Shown one piece after another: positions 10,439 through 20,360 of a stretch of 64,000 bases of DNA (within the stretch, counting starts at the first letter, position 1; every line of letters starts with the position of its first letter). The notes below the pieces were generated by a model. That model was given only the letters and a program-made list of their open reading frames with translations. It had not been told where the DNA came from and ran no database searches. The stretch comes from Nocardioides lijunqiniae (GTDB taxonomy: Bacteria > Actinomycetota > Actinomycetes > Propionibacteriales > Nocardioidaceae), in the NCBI RefSeq assembly GCF_015024225.1, contig NZ_JACJGM010000001.1, positions 124,001 to 188,000 of the forward strand. The letters run 5' to 3'. The translations under genes and the position numbers were made by a program.

Positions 10439-11335
10439 ATGGATCCCCGACGCGTCCTCGTCTTCCGCGCGGTGGCGAGGAGCGGCTCGCTGAGCGCCGC
10501 GGCGCGCGAGCTCGGCACCACCCAGTCGGCGGTGAGCCAGCAGCTGCGCCAGCTCGAGCGCGAGGCCGGCAGCCCGCTGCTGGTGCGCACGAGCCAGGGC
10601 ACCCGGCTGACCGAGGCCGGGGTCGCGCTGCTGGCCCGCGCGGACACCGTCCACAGCGCGCTGCACCAGGCCGGCGAGGAGCTGGGCGCGCTGGCCAGCC
10701 TGCGCACGGGGAGCGTGCGGCTGGCGTCGTTCCCCTCGGCCGCCGCGACGCTGGTGCCGGCCGCCGTCCGTGCGCTCCGCGACGACCACAGCGGCGTCCA
10801 GGTGACGCTCGTCGAGGTCGAGCCCCCGGAGGCCTGGACCGCCGTCCTCTCCGGCGACGCCGACGTCGCGCTGGTGTTCGGTTACGACGGGCCGCCCGAC
10901 GACGACGGGGCGCTGAGCTGGGTCCCGCTCGGCATCGAGCCCCTCCACCTCGTCCTGCCGCCCGACGCCGGGGCGCCGGCGCGCGTCGGGCCCTCGTGGC
11001 TGCGCGAGCAGGGCTGGGTGGCGGGGTGCGAGCGGTGTCGCCGGCACCTGGTCGACAGCTGCCGCGCGGCCGGCTTCGAGCCGCGGCTGCTGCACGAGAG
11101 CGACGACTACGTGGTCGCGCAGAGCCTGGTCGCGCACGGGCTGGGGGTCACCGTGCTGCCCCAGCTGGCCCTCACCGCGTTCCGCCACCCCGACGTGGAG
11201 GTGCGGCCCTCGTCGGGGTTCGGCGAGCGGCACGTGGGCATGGTCCACCGCCCTGGCGCCGAGGGCGTGCCCGCGATCCGGGCCCTGATGGAGCGGCTGC
11301 AGCCGGGGGCCGCTCGCGTCCTGCGGCCCCGCTAG
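10439..11335 (+). CDS. LysR-family transcriptional regulator
   Basis: The N-terminal winged HTH reads VFRAVARSGSLSAAARELG then TTQSAVSQQLRQLE, followed by the LysR substrate-binding domain; total 298 residues. The ATG at 10439 directly precedes the HTH and has a -10 six bases upstream, so it is preferred over longer versions. LysR proteins commonly control the divergently transcribed neighbour, here the Asp/Glu racemase gene. A short Cys-rich segment (AGCERCRRHLVDSCR) in the effector domain is unusual and may reflect metal or redox sensitivity, which is speculation. Confidence 0.88.
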   Translation: MDPRRVLVFRAVARSGSLSAAARELGTTQSAVSQQLRQLEREAGSPLLVRTSQGTRLTEAGVALLARADTVHSALHQAGEELGALASLRTGSVRLASFPSAAATLVPAAVRALRDDHSGVQVTLVEVEPPEAWTAVLSGDADVALVFGYDGPPDDDGALSWVPLGIEPLHLVLPPDAGAPARVGPSWLREQGWVAGCERCRRHLVDSCRAAGFEPRLLHESDDYVVAQSLVAHGLGVTVLPQLALTAFRHPDVEVRPSSGFGERHVGMVHRPGAEGVPAIRALMERLQPGAARVLRPR

Positions 11336-11344
11336 CGTGTCGTC

Positions 11345-12043
11345 ATGGTGACCAGCCCCCGGTCGGACGGGCCGCTGCTGCGCGTGAGCGTCCGCGGTCG
11401 CTGGCGCGACGGCACCCACGACGTGCGTCGCCGGATCCTCGAGGAGGCCGACGAGCACGAGCTCGCTGCGCTTCTCGCGGAGTCCCTCGGCCACGGCCCG
11501 GCCACCGGCCTGACGGCCGCACCGCTGGTGGCCGGTGCCGAGCTCGCGGGAGCAGGGCCCGACTACGCGCTGTGGCTCGCGATCGACCGCGACGTCGTGT
11601 CCGACGCCGGGGTCGACGAGCCGGTGGCGCCGGCGGTCGGGGTCGCGTGGGCCGTGGTGGAGGCGCTCGGTGGCGAGGCCCCCACCTCCGTCGAGGTCGG
11701 GGTGGTGAGCCCTCTCGACGGCGCGTCCTCGCGCAGACGTCTGTGGTCGACGGGTCTCTGGCTCTCCTACGTGACGGGCCCGGTGGCCCCGGAGATCCCT
11801 GCGGTGGTCACCGTCGCCTCCGGCTCCCCGATCCCGGAGGCGGCCGTCGAGCGGCTGGTGCGGGCGGTGTCGCAGGAGACGGCGGCCTTCCCGCTCGACT
11901 CGCTCACGGTCGCCGACGACCGTCGGCGCGCCGAGCTGCGGTTGTCGCTGCCGGCCTGGGACCGCCAGGTGGCCGGCTACCTCGCGGCGCACGCGGCGCA
12001 CGCGCACGACGGCTCCTTGACAGCGACCGTGGCGCGCGGGTGA
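11345..12043 (+). CDS. Hypothetical protein
   Basis: I recognise no domain in these 232 residues. The protein is soluble, lacks a signal peptide or membrane segment, and is rich in Ala, Val and acidic residues. Its -10, TAGCGT (11333-11338), overlaps the stop codon of the LysR gene and lies 6 nt before the ATG, so it has its own leaderless promoter rather than being an operon member. The start is therefore well supported even though function is not. Confidence 0.7.
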   Translation: MVTSPRSDGPLLRVSVRGRWRDGTHDVRRRILEEADEHELAALLAESLGHGPATGLTAAPLVAGAELAGAGPDYALWLAIDRDVVSDAGVDEPVAPAVGVAWAVVEALGGEAPTSVEVGVVSPLDGASSRRRLWSTGLWLSYVTGPVAPEIPAVVTVASGSPIPEAAVERLVRAVSQETAAFPLDSLTVADDRRRAELRLSLPAWDRQVAGYLAAHAAHAHDGSLTATVARG

Positions 12044-12053
12044 TCATGCGGGC
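12017..12053 (+). promoter_or_regulatory. Promoter inside the preceding gene
   Basis: TTGACA (12017-12022) and GATCAT (12042-12047) are separated by 19 bp and placed 6 nt before the ATG at 12054. Both lie at the very end of the preceding coding sequence. Confidence 0.4.
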
Positions 12054-12524
12054 ATGTCTCGGATCCTCGTACGGCTCGCCCTCGCGGCCGCCGCCCTCCC
12101 CCTGCTGACCCTCGCGCCTCCCGCCGGCGCCGCCCCGGCCGACGAGCGACCGGCGACTGCTCAGCGCGCCCCCGCCGTTCATCAGACGGTGCCCCAGATC
12201 GTCCGCGAGAAGCCGGCCGAGACCCTGCGCACGAAGGGCTGCTGGCGTCGCATCTCCGGTCTGCCGGCCTCCCAGACCGCCCGGGTCAAGGTGTGGATCG
12301 AGCGCCTGACGGTCGCGGGTGACTGGGTGCATGTCGGCGACTCGACGACCTCGACCATCCTCTCGGGCTGCGGCACGGGCAGGACGACGATCCACTCGAT
12401 CGGGTGCAACCGCTCGGTCAACAAGTACTCATACCGCTCGCGGGTCGACGTGGACCTGGTGGGCCGGGCCGACAGCCCCGAGGTCGGAGTGTCGCCTGTC
12501 CGCGAGATCCAGTGCTTCGTCTGA
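12054..12524 (+). CDS. Secreted hypothetical protein
   Basis: The 156-residue product begins with a clear signal peptide (MSRILVRLALAAAALPLLTL, then cleavage near AGAAPA). The mature part is small, basic and contains four cysteines, two near CWRRIS and GCGTGR, one in GCNRS and one two residues from the end, consistent with two disulfides outside the cell. I recognise no family. It is convergent with the ABC-F gene, with a 12-bp gap. Confidence 0.75.
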   Translation: MSRILVRLALAAAALPLLTLAPPAGAAPADERPATAQRAPAVHQTVPQIVREKPAETLRTKGCWRRISGLPASQTARVKVWIERLTVAGDWVHVGDSTTSTILSGCGTGRTTIHSIGCNRSVNKYSYRSRVDVDLVGRADSPEVGVSPVREIQCFV

Positions 12525-12536
12525 GACTGGCCGCGA

Positions 12537-14174
<1,638 letters not shown>

Positions 14175-14210
14175 GTGCCGATCGTAGGAGGAGGGGCCGA
14201 GACGGCGAGG

Positions 14211-14300
14211 AGCCAGTACCAGCATCTGCTGGTACTGGCTACGTTCTGGGGCGTTCGGACGGCCCAGAACCTCGCCGGTACCAGCAGATGCTGGTACCGG
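14211..14300. repeat. BIME-like nested inverted repeat, copy 1
   Basis: A perfect 30-bp palindrome (14211-14240; arms AGCCAGTACCAGCA / TGCTGGTACTGGCT around TC), then GTTCTGGG-N12-CCCAGAAC (14243-14270), then a perfect 26-bp palindrome (14275-14300). The two outer palindromes are reverse complements of each other, so 14213-14250 and 14263-14300 also form a single 38-bp inverted repeat with 34 matches and a 12-nt loop. The element lies after the serine hydrolase stop and before the ABC-F start, both on the minus strand. It can fold as one long hairpin or three short ones. Confidence 0.85.
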
Positions 14301-14309
14301 TCCCGCGGG

Positions 14310-15518
14310 TCAGGAGCGGCAGAGCGCCGCCTCGGTGGCCGCGCTGACGGCCTCGAGCATGTCCATGCCGGTGGGGAGCGCGTTGACGGTGACCACGGCC
14401 CAGCGGCCGTCGCTGGTCGCCAGGTTGCGTGTCTCGAAGCCCTGGATGTCACCACCGTGTCCCCACGCCACCACGCCGCAGCTGGTCGTGTAGCGCGCGA
14501 GCCCCAGGCCGTAGCGCCAGCCCGGCTCGGCGTCGAAGCCCGGTGCCCGGACCGTCCTCTGCATCTGCCTCAGCTGGGCGGCGGGGAGCAGCCGGCCGTC
14601 GAGCAGCGCCCTCATGAAGCGACCCAGGTCGCGGGGGGAGGCGACGAGCTGGCCGGCGGCCCAGCCCAGCGAGGGGTCCATGCGGGTGAGGTCGTGCCAC
14701 CGGCCGCCGGGCTCGTCGGCGAGGTAGCCGCGCGGGTGGCTGCCGCGGATGCGCTGCTCGCCGACGCCGGGCCAGTAGGTGTCGCGCAGCCCGATGCGCT
14801 TGATGATGCGCCTGGTCACGAGCTCGCTGATCGGGCGCTTGGTCACGCGCTCGGCGAGGAGGCCGAGGACGACGTAGTTGGTGTTGCTGTACTCCCACCT
14901 GGCTCCGGGCCGGAAGTGCCGGCGCTCGGCGAGCGCGGCGTCGAGGAGCTGGCGGGGTTCGTAGTAGGTGTGGGCGACCGAGCGCATGGTGCCGCCGGCG
15001 TCGATGACGAGGGTGTCGTAGTCGGGCAGCCCGCTGGTCTGCTGCAGCAGCTGACGCACGGTGATCCGGCGGCCGTCGTTGCCGTGGCCGCGAACGACGC
15101 CCGGCAGGTAGCGCTCGACCCTGGCGTCGAGGTCGACGCGGCCCTCGCCCACGAGCTGCAGGACGACCGTGGCGGTGAACATCTTGGTGTTGCTCGCGAT
15201 CCGGACCCGCGAGTCGCGCGGGATCGGCTTGCCGGTGGCGAGGTCGCCCACGCCGGCGCGGTAGGTGCGGACCGCGCCGTCGCGGCCACGCACGGTGGCG
15301 GTGGCGCCCGGGAAGCCGGAGCGCGAGACCAGCCGGTCCAGGTGGCGCTGGACGACGCGCGCACCGGACGCCTTCACGGTCGCGGCCGCGGGGGCCTGCT
15401 CGAGTCTGGCCTCGACGCTGGGCGCGGCGACGGCCGCGCCGGCCGGCGGCGCGAGGACCGAGAGGGACAGCCCGGCGACCAGGGCGACCAGGCCGGCGCG
15501 GGGGATGAGGGACGTCAT
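14310..15518 (-). CDS. Secreted serine hydrolase, beta-lactamase / D,D-peptidase family
   Basis: The 402-residue protein has a signal peptide (GLVALVAGLSLSVLAPPAGA) and a class C beta-lactamase-like fold. The nucleophile motif is SNTK (109-112), the second motif is YSN in WEYSNTNYVVLG, and the third is HGG in WGHGGDIQGF. It probably acts outside the membrane on peptidoglycan peptides, esters or beta-lactams; the family is too broad to say which. The ATG at 15518 is chosen because it begins the signal peptide; GGAG lies about 10 nt upstream. Confidence 0.87.
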   Translation of the reverse strand: MTSLIPRAGLVALVAGLSLSVLAPPAGAAVAAPSVEARLEQAPAAATVKASGARVVQRHLDRLVSRSGFPGATATVRGRDGAVRTYRAGVGDLATGKPIPRDSRVRIASNTKMFTATVVLQLVGEGRVDLDARVERYLPGVVRGHGNDGRRITVRQLLQQTSGLPDYDTLVIDAGGTMRSVAHTYYEPRQLLDAALAERRHFRPGARWEYSNTNYVVLGLLAERVTKRPISELVTRRIIKRIGLRDTYWPGVGEQRIRGSHPRGYLADEPGGRWHDLTRMDPSLGWAAGQLVASPRDLGRFMRALLDGRLLPAAQLRQMQRTVRAPGFDAEPGWRYGLGLARYTTSCGVVAWGHGGDIQGFETRNLATSDGRWAVVTVNALPTGMDMLEAVSAATEAALCRS

Positions 15519-15717
15519 CGGGATCACTCCAAGGGGGTAGGGGAGGTGGTGTCCTCCACGCTGCCGGGGCGCGGCGGCGCTTCCCATCCGGTGAGCCCCC
15601 CTCTTGGGGGTGCAGCTGGCTCCACCCCGCCACCGACCCGGGGTTTCGCCGACCTGCCCGCTGGGGGATGCTGTGGTCCCCGCAGGCAGGCGGGAGGAGT
15701 CGTCCACGGGAGCTGAG

Positions 15718-16218
15718 TTGACCTTGCTGGTGATCGGGCTGATCGGGCTCGTGGTGCTCGGGATCTCCCTGGTCGCGGGCGACCTCTTCGACGGTGCGCT
15801 CGACGCCCTGGCCGGCGACGTCTTCTCCAGCGCCGTGCTCGGCGCCTTCGTGGCAGCCACCGGCTTCGGCGGCGCGGCGACGCAGGCCGCCGGAGCCCCG
15901 CTGCTCGTGGCCCTGCCCGTCGGTCTCGTCGCCGGCGTCGCGTTCGGCTGGTTCGCCTACTGGCTCACGCGCCTGATCCGTGACGGCGGCAGCGACGCCA
16001 CCCTCACCATCGACGACACCATCGGCCGCGACGGCAAGGTCGTGACCGGCATCCCCGCCGAGGGCTTCGGCGTGGTCACGATCCTGGTCGGCGGGCACAC
16101 CATGCGGCTCAACGCCCGCGCCGACCAACCGCTCGACCCCGGCACCCAGGTCCACGTGACCAGCGTGCTCTCGCCCACCGCCGTCACCGTGGCGCCGGTC
16201 TGGCAGCCCCTCGGCTGA
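15718..16218 (+). CDS. NfeD-like membrane protein
   Basis: The 166-residue protein has hydrophobic segments (LLVIGLIGLVVLGISLVAGD and a second around residues 60-82) and a C-terminal OB-fold-like domain (GRDGKVVTGIPAEGFGVVTI). This is the short NfeD organisation normally found upstream of flotillins, and flotillin follows 18 bp later. The TTG at 15718 is selected because GGGAG lies 5 nt upstream and it precedes the first membrane segment directly. Likely role: partner of the flotillin in membrane organisation or stress tolerance. Confidence 0.75.
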   Translation: MTLLVIGLIGLVVLGISLVAGDLFDGALDALAGDVFSSAVLGAFVAATGFGGAATQAAGAPLLVALPVGLVAGVAFGWFAYWLTRLIRDGGSDATLTIDDTIGRDGKVVTGIPAEGFGVVTILVGGHTMRLNARADQPLDPGTQVHVTSVLSPTAVTVAPVWQPLG

Positions 16219-16236
16219 CCTCGAAAGGAACCCCCC

Positions 16237-17769
16237 ATGGACTTCTGGCTCCCGATCGGCGGACTCGTCCTCCTCGTCCTCCTGCTGGTGCTGCTGGTGA
16301 CGAGCCGCTACAAGGTGGCCGGGCCCAACCAGGCGTTCATCGTGACCGGCCGCAAGGGCAAGGCCGTGCTCAACCCGGAGACCGGCGCGCTGACGACCGA
16401 CCTCTCCGGGCAGAAGGTGATCCTCGGTGGCGGCACCTTCGTCATCCCGTTCGTCCAGAAGCTCGCGACCCTCGACCTGTCGTCGCGGCGGATCTCGGTG
16501 CAGATCCGCGGCGCCGTGTCGGGGCAGGGCATCAAGCTGAACGTCGAGGGCGTGGCGATCGTCAAGGTCGGCGGCAACGCCGACCAGATCCGGCTGGCCG
16601 CCCAGCGGTTCCTGAGCCAGCAGCAGGACGTCGAGGCGTTCACCCAGGAGGTGCTCGCCGGCGCGCTCCGCTCGATCGTGGGCGGGCTCACCGTCGAGCA
16701 GATCATCCGCGACCGTGCGGCGTTCGCCCAGCGCGTCGCGGACGAGTCCGAGAACTCCCTCACCGGCCAGGGCCTGATCCTCGACACCTTCCAGATCCAG
16801 GACGTCACCGACGACGGCAGCTACCTCGCCGACCTCGGCCGCCCCGAGGCGGCCCGGGTGAGCCAGGCCGCGCGGATCGCCGAGGCCAACGCCCGCCAGG
16901 CCGCCGAGCAGGCGACCATCGCGGCGGAGCAGGAGATCGCGGTCTCGCAGCGGGCGCTGGCGCTCAAGCAGTCGGAGATCCAGGCCGAGACCGACGCCGC
17001 CGCGGCCACCGCGTCGGCAGCCGGCCCACTGGCCCAGGCCGACCGCGACCAGGCGATCCTGCTGGAGCAGGAGAAGGTCGCCGTGCGCCAGGCCGCCCTC
17101 ACCGAGCGGCAGCTCGAGACCGAGGTGCGCAAGCCGGCCGACGCCGCGCGCTACAAGGTCGAGCAGGAGGCGGAGGCCAACCGGTCCGCCGAGATCGCCC
17201 GCGCCGAGGCCGGCCGCGCCGCCACGATCGCGGCGGCCGAGGCGAGCGCCGAGCAGACCCGGCTCAGCGGTGAGGCGGAGAAGTCCCGCCGCTCGGCGCT
17301 GGCCGAGGCGGAGGCGATCGAGGGCGCCAAGCGCGGTGAGGCCGAGAAGGCCCGGCGTACGGCGGAGGCCGACGCGACCCGCGCCGAGGGCGAGGCCACC
17401 GCGGCCGCCACCCTGGCCGTGGGACAGGCCGAGGCGGAGGCGATGGACAAGCGGGCGGAGGCGTTCGCGCACTACAACGACGCGGCGGTGCTGCAGATGC
17501 TGATCGAGGTGCTCCCGCAGATCGCCCGCGAGGTCGCGGCGCCGATCGCGGCCATCGACCAGCTCACGGTCATCTCGTCGGACGGGGCCGGCGCGCTGCC
17601 GCGCCAGGTCAACGACAACGTCGTGCAGACCCTCAACATGCTCAAGACCTCGACCGGCCTGGACCTCGAGGCCCTGATCAAGAAGTCGATCAGCAAGGCG
17701 GCCGAGGGCAGCGGGCTCGCCACCACCGACGCGGTGGGGGGCGCCTCGGCGGACGGCGCGGGCCGCTGA
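16237..17769 (+). CDS. Flotillin-like SPFH-domain protein
   Basis: The 510-residue protein has one N-terminal membrane segment (residues 5-25), an SPFH domain (YKVAGPNQAFIVTGRKGKAV onward, to about 190), a long Ala/Glu-rich coiled coil (about 200-410) and a C-terminal oligomerisation region. Flotillins form scaffolds at ordered membrane regions. GAAAGGAA lies 7 nt before the ATG, a strong ribosome site. It forms an operon with the NfeD-like gene, and its stop lies in a hairpin shared with the convergent gene. Confidence 0.9.
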   Translation: MDFWLPIGGLVLLVLLLVLLVTSRYKVAGPNQAFIVTGRKGKAVLNPETGALTTDLSGQKVILGGGTFVIPFVQKLATLDLSSRRISVQIRGAVSGQGIKLNVEGVAIVKVGGNADQIRLAAQRFLSQQQDVEAFTQEVLAGALRSIVGGLTVEQIIRDRAAFAQRVADESENSLTGQGLILDTFQIQDVTDDGSYLADLGRPEAARVSQAARIAEANARQAAEQATIAAEQEIAVSQRALALKQSEIQAETDAAAATASAAGPLAQADRDQAILLEQEKVAVRQAALTERQLETEVRKPADAARYKVEQEAEANRSAEIARAEAGRAATIAAAEASAEQTRLSGEAEKSRRSALAEAEAIEGAKRGEAEKARRTAEADATRAEGEATAAATLAVGQAEAEAMDKRAEAFAHYNDAAVLQMLIEVLPQIAREVAAPIAAIDQLTVISSDGAGALPRQVNDNVVQTLNMLKTSTGLDLEALIKKSISKAAEGSGLATTDAVGGASADGAGR

Positions 17770-17784
17770 CCACTCGTCAGCGGC
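17762..17784. terminator. Hairpin covering both convergent stop codons
   Basis: GCCGCTGA and TCAGCGGC form perfect 8-bp arms around the loop CCACTCG. The left arm ends in the flotillin TGA and the right arm begins with the reverse-strand TGA of the membrane protein gene. It would act for both transcripts. Confidence 0.55.
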
Positions 17785-18340
17785 GAGGACATCGGGAGCG
17801 GTGCACCCGCCACGTCCCTGCAGCCACGAACACCAGCCCGCCGAGCACCAGCGCGGCGACGGCGCTCGTGAGGGCCACGTCGCTCCCGTGGGCGCCGCGC
17901 TGCTGCACCCACCACAGCCAGGCGTAGGACGCCGCCAGGACCGGCACCCAGAACCACGCATCCACGGCGGCGACGGTCACGGCGCTGCCGGCGAGAAAGA
18001 CGACCAGCACCAGCGCACGCGCCAGCGTCCAGGCGGTCAGGGTCAGCGAGACGAGGACGAGGGTGCCCGCGACCTGCACGACGGCGTAGCGCAGGAGCAG
18101 CACCCGCCACAGGGGACGTACGGCGCGCAGGGTGAGGTCGGGGGTCTGGTCGACCAGCGGCGAGGCCAGCAGCAGCGCGGCCGCCGGCGCGGCCAGGTCC
18201 AGCGCCGGGATCTCGGCGGCGAACGCCGGCAGGCCGACGTAGGTGGACGCGGCGAGCTGGACGGCGCCGGCGAGGGCCAACGCCGTCAGCAGGGTGCGGG
18301 GGGCGCCCCACGCCCGCAGCACCGCCAGCCGGCTAGACAC
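17777..18340 (-). CDS. Hypothetical membrane protein, third gene of an ABC unit
   Basis: This 187-residue protein has about five hydrophobic segments and ends with a short basic tail. It starts at GTG 18340, overlapping the stop of the upstream gene by 8 bp (GTGTCTAG), so it is translationally coupled to it. No family is recognised. As the last gene of an ATPase-permease-membrane protein operon it is probably a second transmembrane subunit. A longer in-frame start upstream lies inside the preceding gene and encodes low-complexity sequence, so it was not used. Confidence 0.7.
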   Translation of the reverse strand: MSSRLAVLRAWGAPRTLLTALALAGAVQLAASTYVGLPAFAAEIPALDLAAPAAALLLASPLVDQTPDLTLRAVRPLWRVLLLRYAVVQVAGTLVLVSLTLTAWTLARALVLVVFLAGSAVTVAAVDAWFWVPVLAASYAWLWWVQQRGAHGSDVALTSAVAALVLGGLVFVAAGTWRVHRSRCPRR

Positions 18341-19604
18341 CCGCGGGCAGCCGGAGCTCGTCGAGCCGGCACGCGCGCAGCCGGTCGTAGGTGCCGAGGA
18401 CCCAGGGGCGCTGCTCGTCGGTGCCGGAGGCGAGCCAGGCGCGGTCCTGGTCGTCGGCACCCGGCTCGAGGAGCCCGGCGTGCACCAGCAGCCAGCGCGC
18501 CAGCAGCCGGCGGGTGTCGAAGGAGGCCTCGGGCGGGGGGACGTCGCCCCGGTAGGCGGGGCAGTCGGCCGGGGTGGCGAGGGACCGGGCGACGGTCTCG
18601 TCGGAGACCTCGCCGGCCAGCTCCTCCTCGACGAACAGCTCCAGCGCGCCGTCGCCGTCGCCGGCCGGGGCGCCCGGCCGGTGCTGCACCCAGCGCGGGG
18701 GCAGCTCGATCCCGATCTCGGTGAGGGCCACCGCCTGCTGCTCCATGCGCCGGACCAGGTCGTCGAGGGGGCGCGTCGTCTCGCGGGCCAGGCAGACGCG
18801 AGGCGCCTGACCGCGGCAGACCAGGGCGGGGTCGGCGAGCGGGCGGGTGGTCTCGTGGGTGCCCCGGCCCAGGGCGACGTAGCAGGCGCCCCCGCCGAGC
18901 ACGAGGACGAGCACGACGGCGCGGGCGCCCAGGGACCGCCACACGGCCGCGCGGTCCGAGAGGGTCAGGAGCCCGGCGGCGATGCCCAGCGCGGCGCCGG
19001 CCTGCAGGAGGTGCGTCGCGACGTCGAAGGTCTCGCCGGCGTAGGAGCCGGTGAGGCCTCCGGTGCGGAAGACCTCGGGGATCACGCCGACCGCGCCCAG
19101 CACGCCCAGGCCGAACGTCGCCGCGGCGGCCACGGGGGCCAGCCACCGGCGCCGCCCGAGCCCGCCGAGCAGCACGCCGACCGCGACCTGGGCGGCCAGG
19201 ACGCACAGGGCGGGCACCAGCACCCAGAGGGTCCGGGGGAACGGCGCCGACCCGGCCGCCTGTGCGGCGACCGTGACGCCCAGCGTGGTGACGAGCACGG
19301 CGGCCGCGGCCAGGCACCAGGTCGCGAGCGCCGGGCGGAGCCACGGCCACCAGGGTCGTCGCGCGGTCTGGACGAGGGGCTCGACGCCGGAGGTCGTCAG
19401 GCGCACGTAGGCGGTGCAGGCGACGCCCGCGGCGACCGGACCGACGAGGGTGAGGCTGAAGGTGCCGCGGTCGAGGGCGAGCTTCCACGACCCGAGCCAG
19501 TCCGTGCCGTGACTGAGCACCGGGACCAGTCCGGCGAGCAGCATCCCCGCGAACGTCAGCACGACCGTGCGTCGGTCGCCGAGCCAGACGAAGGTGCGCG
19601 TCAT
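18333..19604 (-). CDS. ABC transporter membrane subunit with large non-membrane C-terminal domain
   Basis: The 423-residue protein has about six to seven hydrophobic segments in the first 260 residues, then some 160 hydrophilic residues with four cysteines (CRGQAPRVC, DCPAY, RACRLDE). The last membrane segment (VVLVLVLGGGACYVAL) would leave this domain on one side of the membrane; two Cys pairs suggest the outside. ATGA overlap with the ATPase gene shows they form one transporter. Substrate is unknown; the arrangement resembles export or lantibiotic-immunity type ABC systems. Confidence 0.75.
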   Translation of the reverse strand: MTRTFVWLGDRRTVVLTFAGMLLAGLVPVLSHGTDWLGSWKLALDRGTFSLTLVGPVAAGVACTAYVRLTTSGVEPLVQTARRPWWPWLRPALATWCLAAAAVLVTTLGVTVAAQAAGSAPFPRTLWVLVPALCVLAAQVAVGVLLGGLGRRRWLAPVAAAATFGLGVLGAVGVIPEVFRTGGLTGSYAGETFDVATHLLQAGAALGIAAGLLTLSDRAAVWRSLGARAVVLVLVLGGGACYVALGRGTHETTRPLADPALVCRGQAPRVCLARETTRPLDDLVRRMEQQAVALTEIGIELPPRWVQHRPGAPAGDGDGALELFVEEELAGEVSDETVARSLATPADCPAYRGDVPPPEASFDTRRLLARWLLVHAGLLEPGADDQDRAWLASGTDEQRPWVLGTYDRLRACRLDELRLPAGV

Positions 19605-20353
19605 GCCCGCCCCCGCGCGAGCGTGGCGAGGAACGCCAGCTCGGGCGAGCGCTCCGGCCCGCCACGCTCCGCGACGAACGCCGTCGTGTCGCCGTGGTGG
19701 AGCACGCGGCCCTCGTCGAGCACCACGATCCGTGCGGTCATCCGCTCGACGTCCTCCATCACGTGGCTGCTCAGCACCGTGACGGTCGCGGCCGGCAGGT
19801 CGAGGAGCAGTGCGCGCAGCCCGGCGCGCTGCTCCGGGTCGAGACCGGTGGTGGGCTCGTCCAGGAGCAGGACGGCGGGCTCGGTGACGAGCGCCGATGC
19901 CAGGACCAGGCGACGTCGCATCCCACCCGAGAGCCGGCGGACGCGCTCGTGCCGGCGCGGCCCGAGACCGACGGTCTCGAGCAGCTCGCGCTCGCGCGGG
20001 CCCGCGACCCGTCGCGGGACGCCGCGCAGCCAGCTGACGTAGGAGAGCGCGTCGGCGACCCGGAGCTCGCCGGGCAGGTCGAGCGACTGCGGCATCAGCC
20101 CGATCCGCCCGACGAGCTCGCGGCGCTCGCGGCCGTAGAGGTCGGCTCCGTCGAGCGTGACGGTGCCGTGCTGGGGCCGGCAAGCTCCGGCGAGGGTGAG
20201 CAGCAGCGTGGTCTTGCCCGCGCCGTTGACCCCGACCAGGCCCGTCGCGCCCGGCCCGAGCGCGAGCTCGTCGAGGTCGACCACGTCGACGGTGCCCGGT
20301 GGGTAGCGGCAGCGCACGTCGACGGCACGCAGCGAGGGGAGGGCGTCGTCCAC
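19601..20353 (-). CDS. ABC transporter ATP-binding protein, export type
   Basis: The 250-residue ATPase has Walker A GVNGAGKTT (near 42-50), signature RLSGGMRRRLVLASAL, Walker B AVLLLDEPTTGLDPEQ and a switch His in VLSSHVMEDVERM. LSGGM and SSH are typical of CcmA/drug-export ATPases. It is the first gene of a three-gene minus-strand operon with two membrane proteins. Confidence 0.88.
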   Translation of the reverse strand: MDDALPSLRAVDVRCRYPPGTVDVVDLDELALGPGATGLVGVNGAGKTTLLLTLAGACRPQHGTVTLDGADLYGRERRELVGRIGLMPQSLDLPGELRVADALSYVSWLRGVPRRVAGPRERELLETVGLGPRRHERVRRLSGGMRRRLVLASALVTEPAVLLLDEPTTGLDPEQRAGLRALLLDLPAATVTVLSSHVMEDVERMTARIVVLDEGRVLHHGDTTAFVAERGGPERSPELAFLATLARGRA

Positions 20354-20360
20354 GGTCGGC

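Noticed and set aside
14449..17961. Very long open frame (1170 codons) on the minus strand
   Set aside because: It runs antisense to flotillin and NfeD and through the serine hydrolase in a different frame, and its composition (Arg/Gly/Ala/His-rich) is that of a high-GC shadow.
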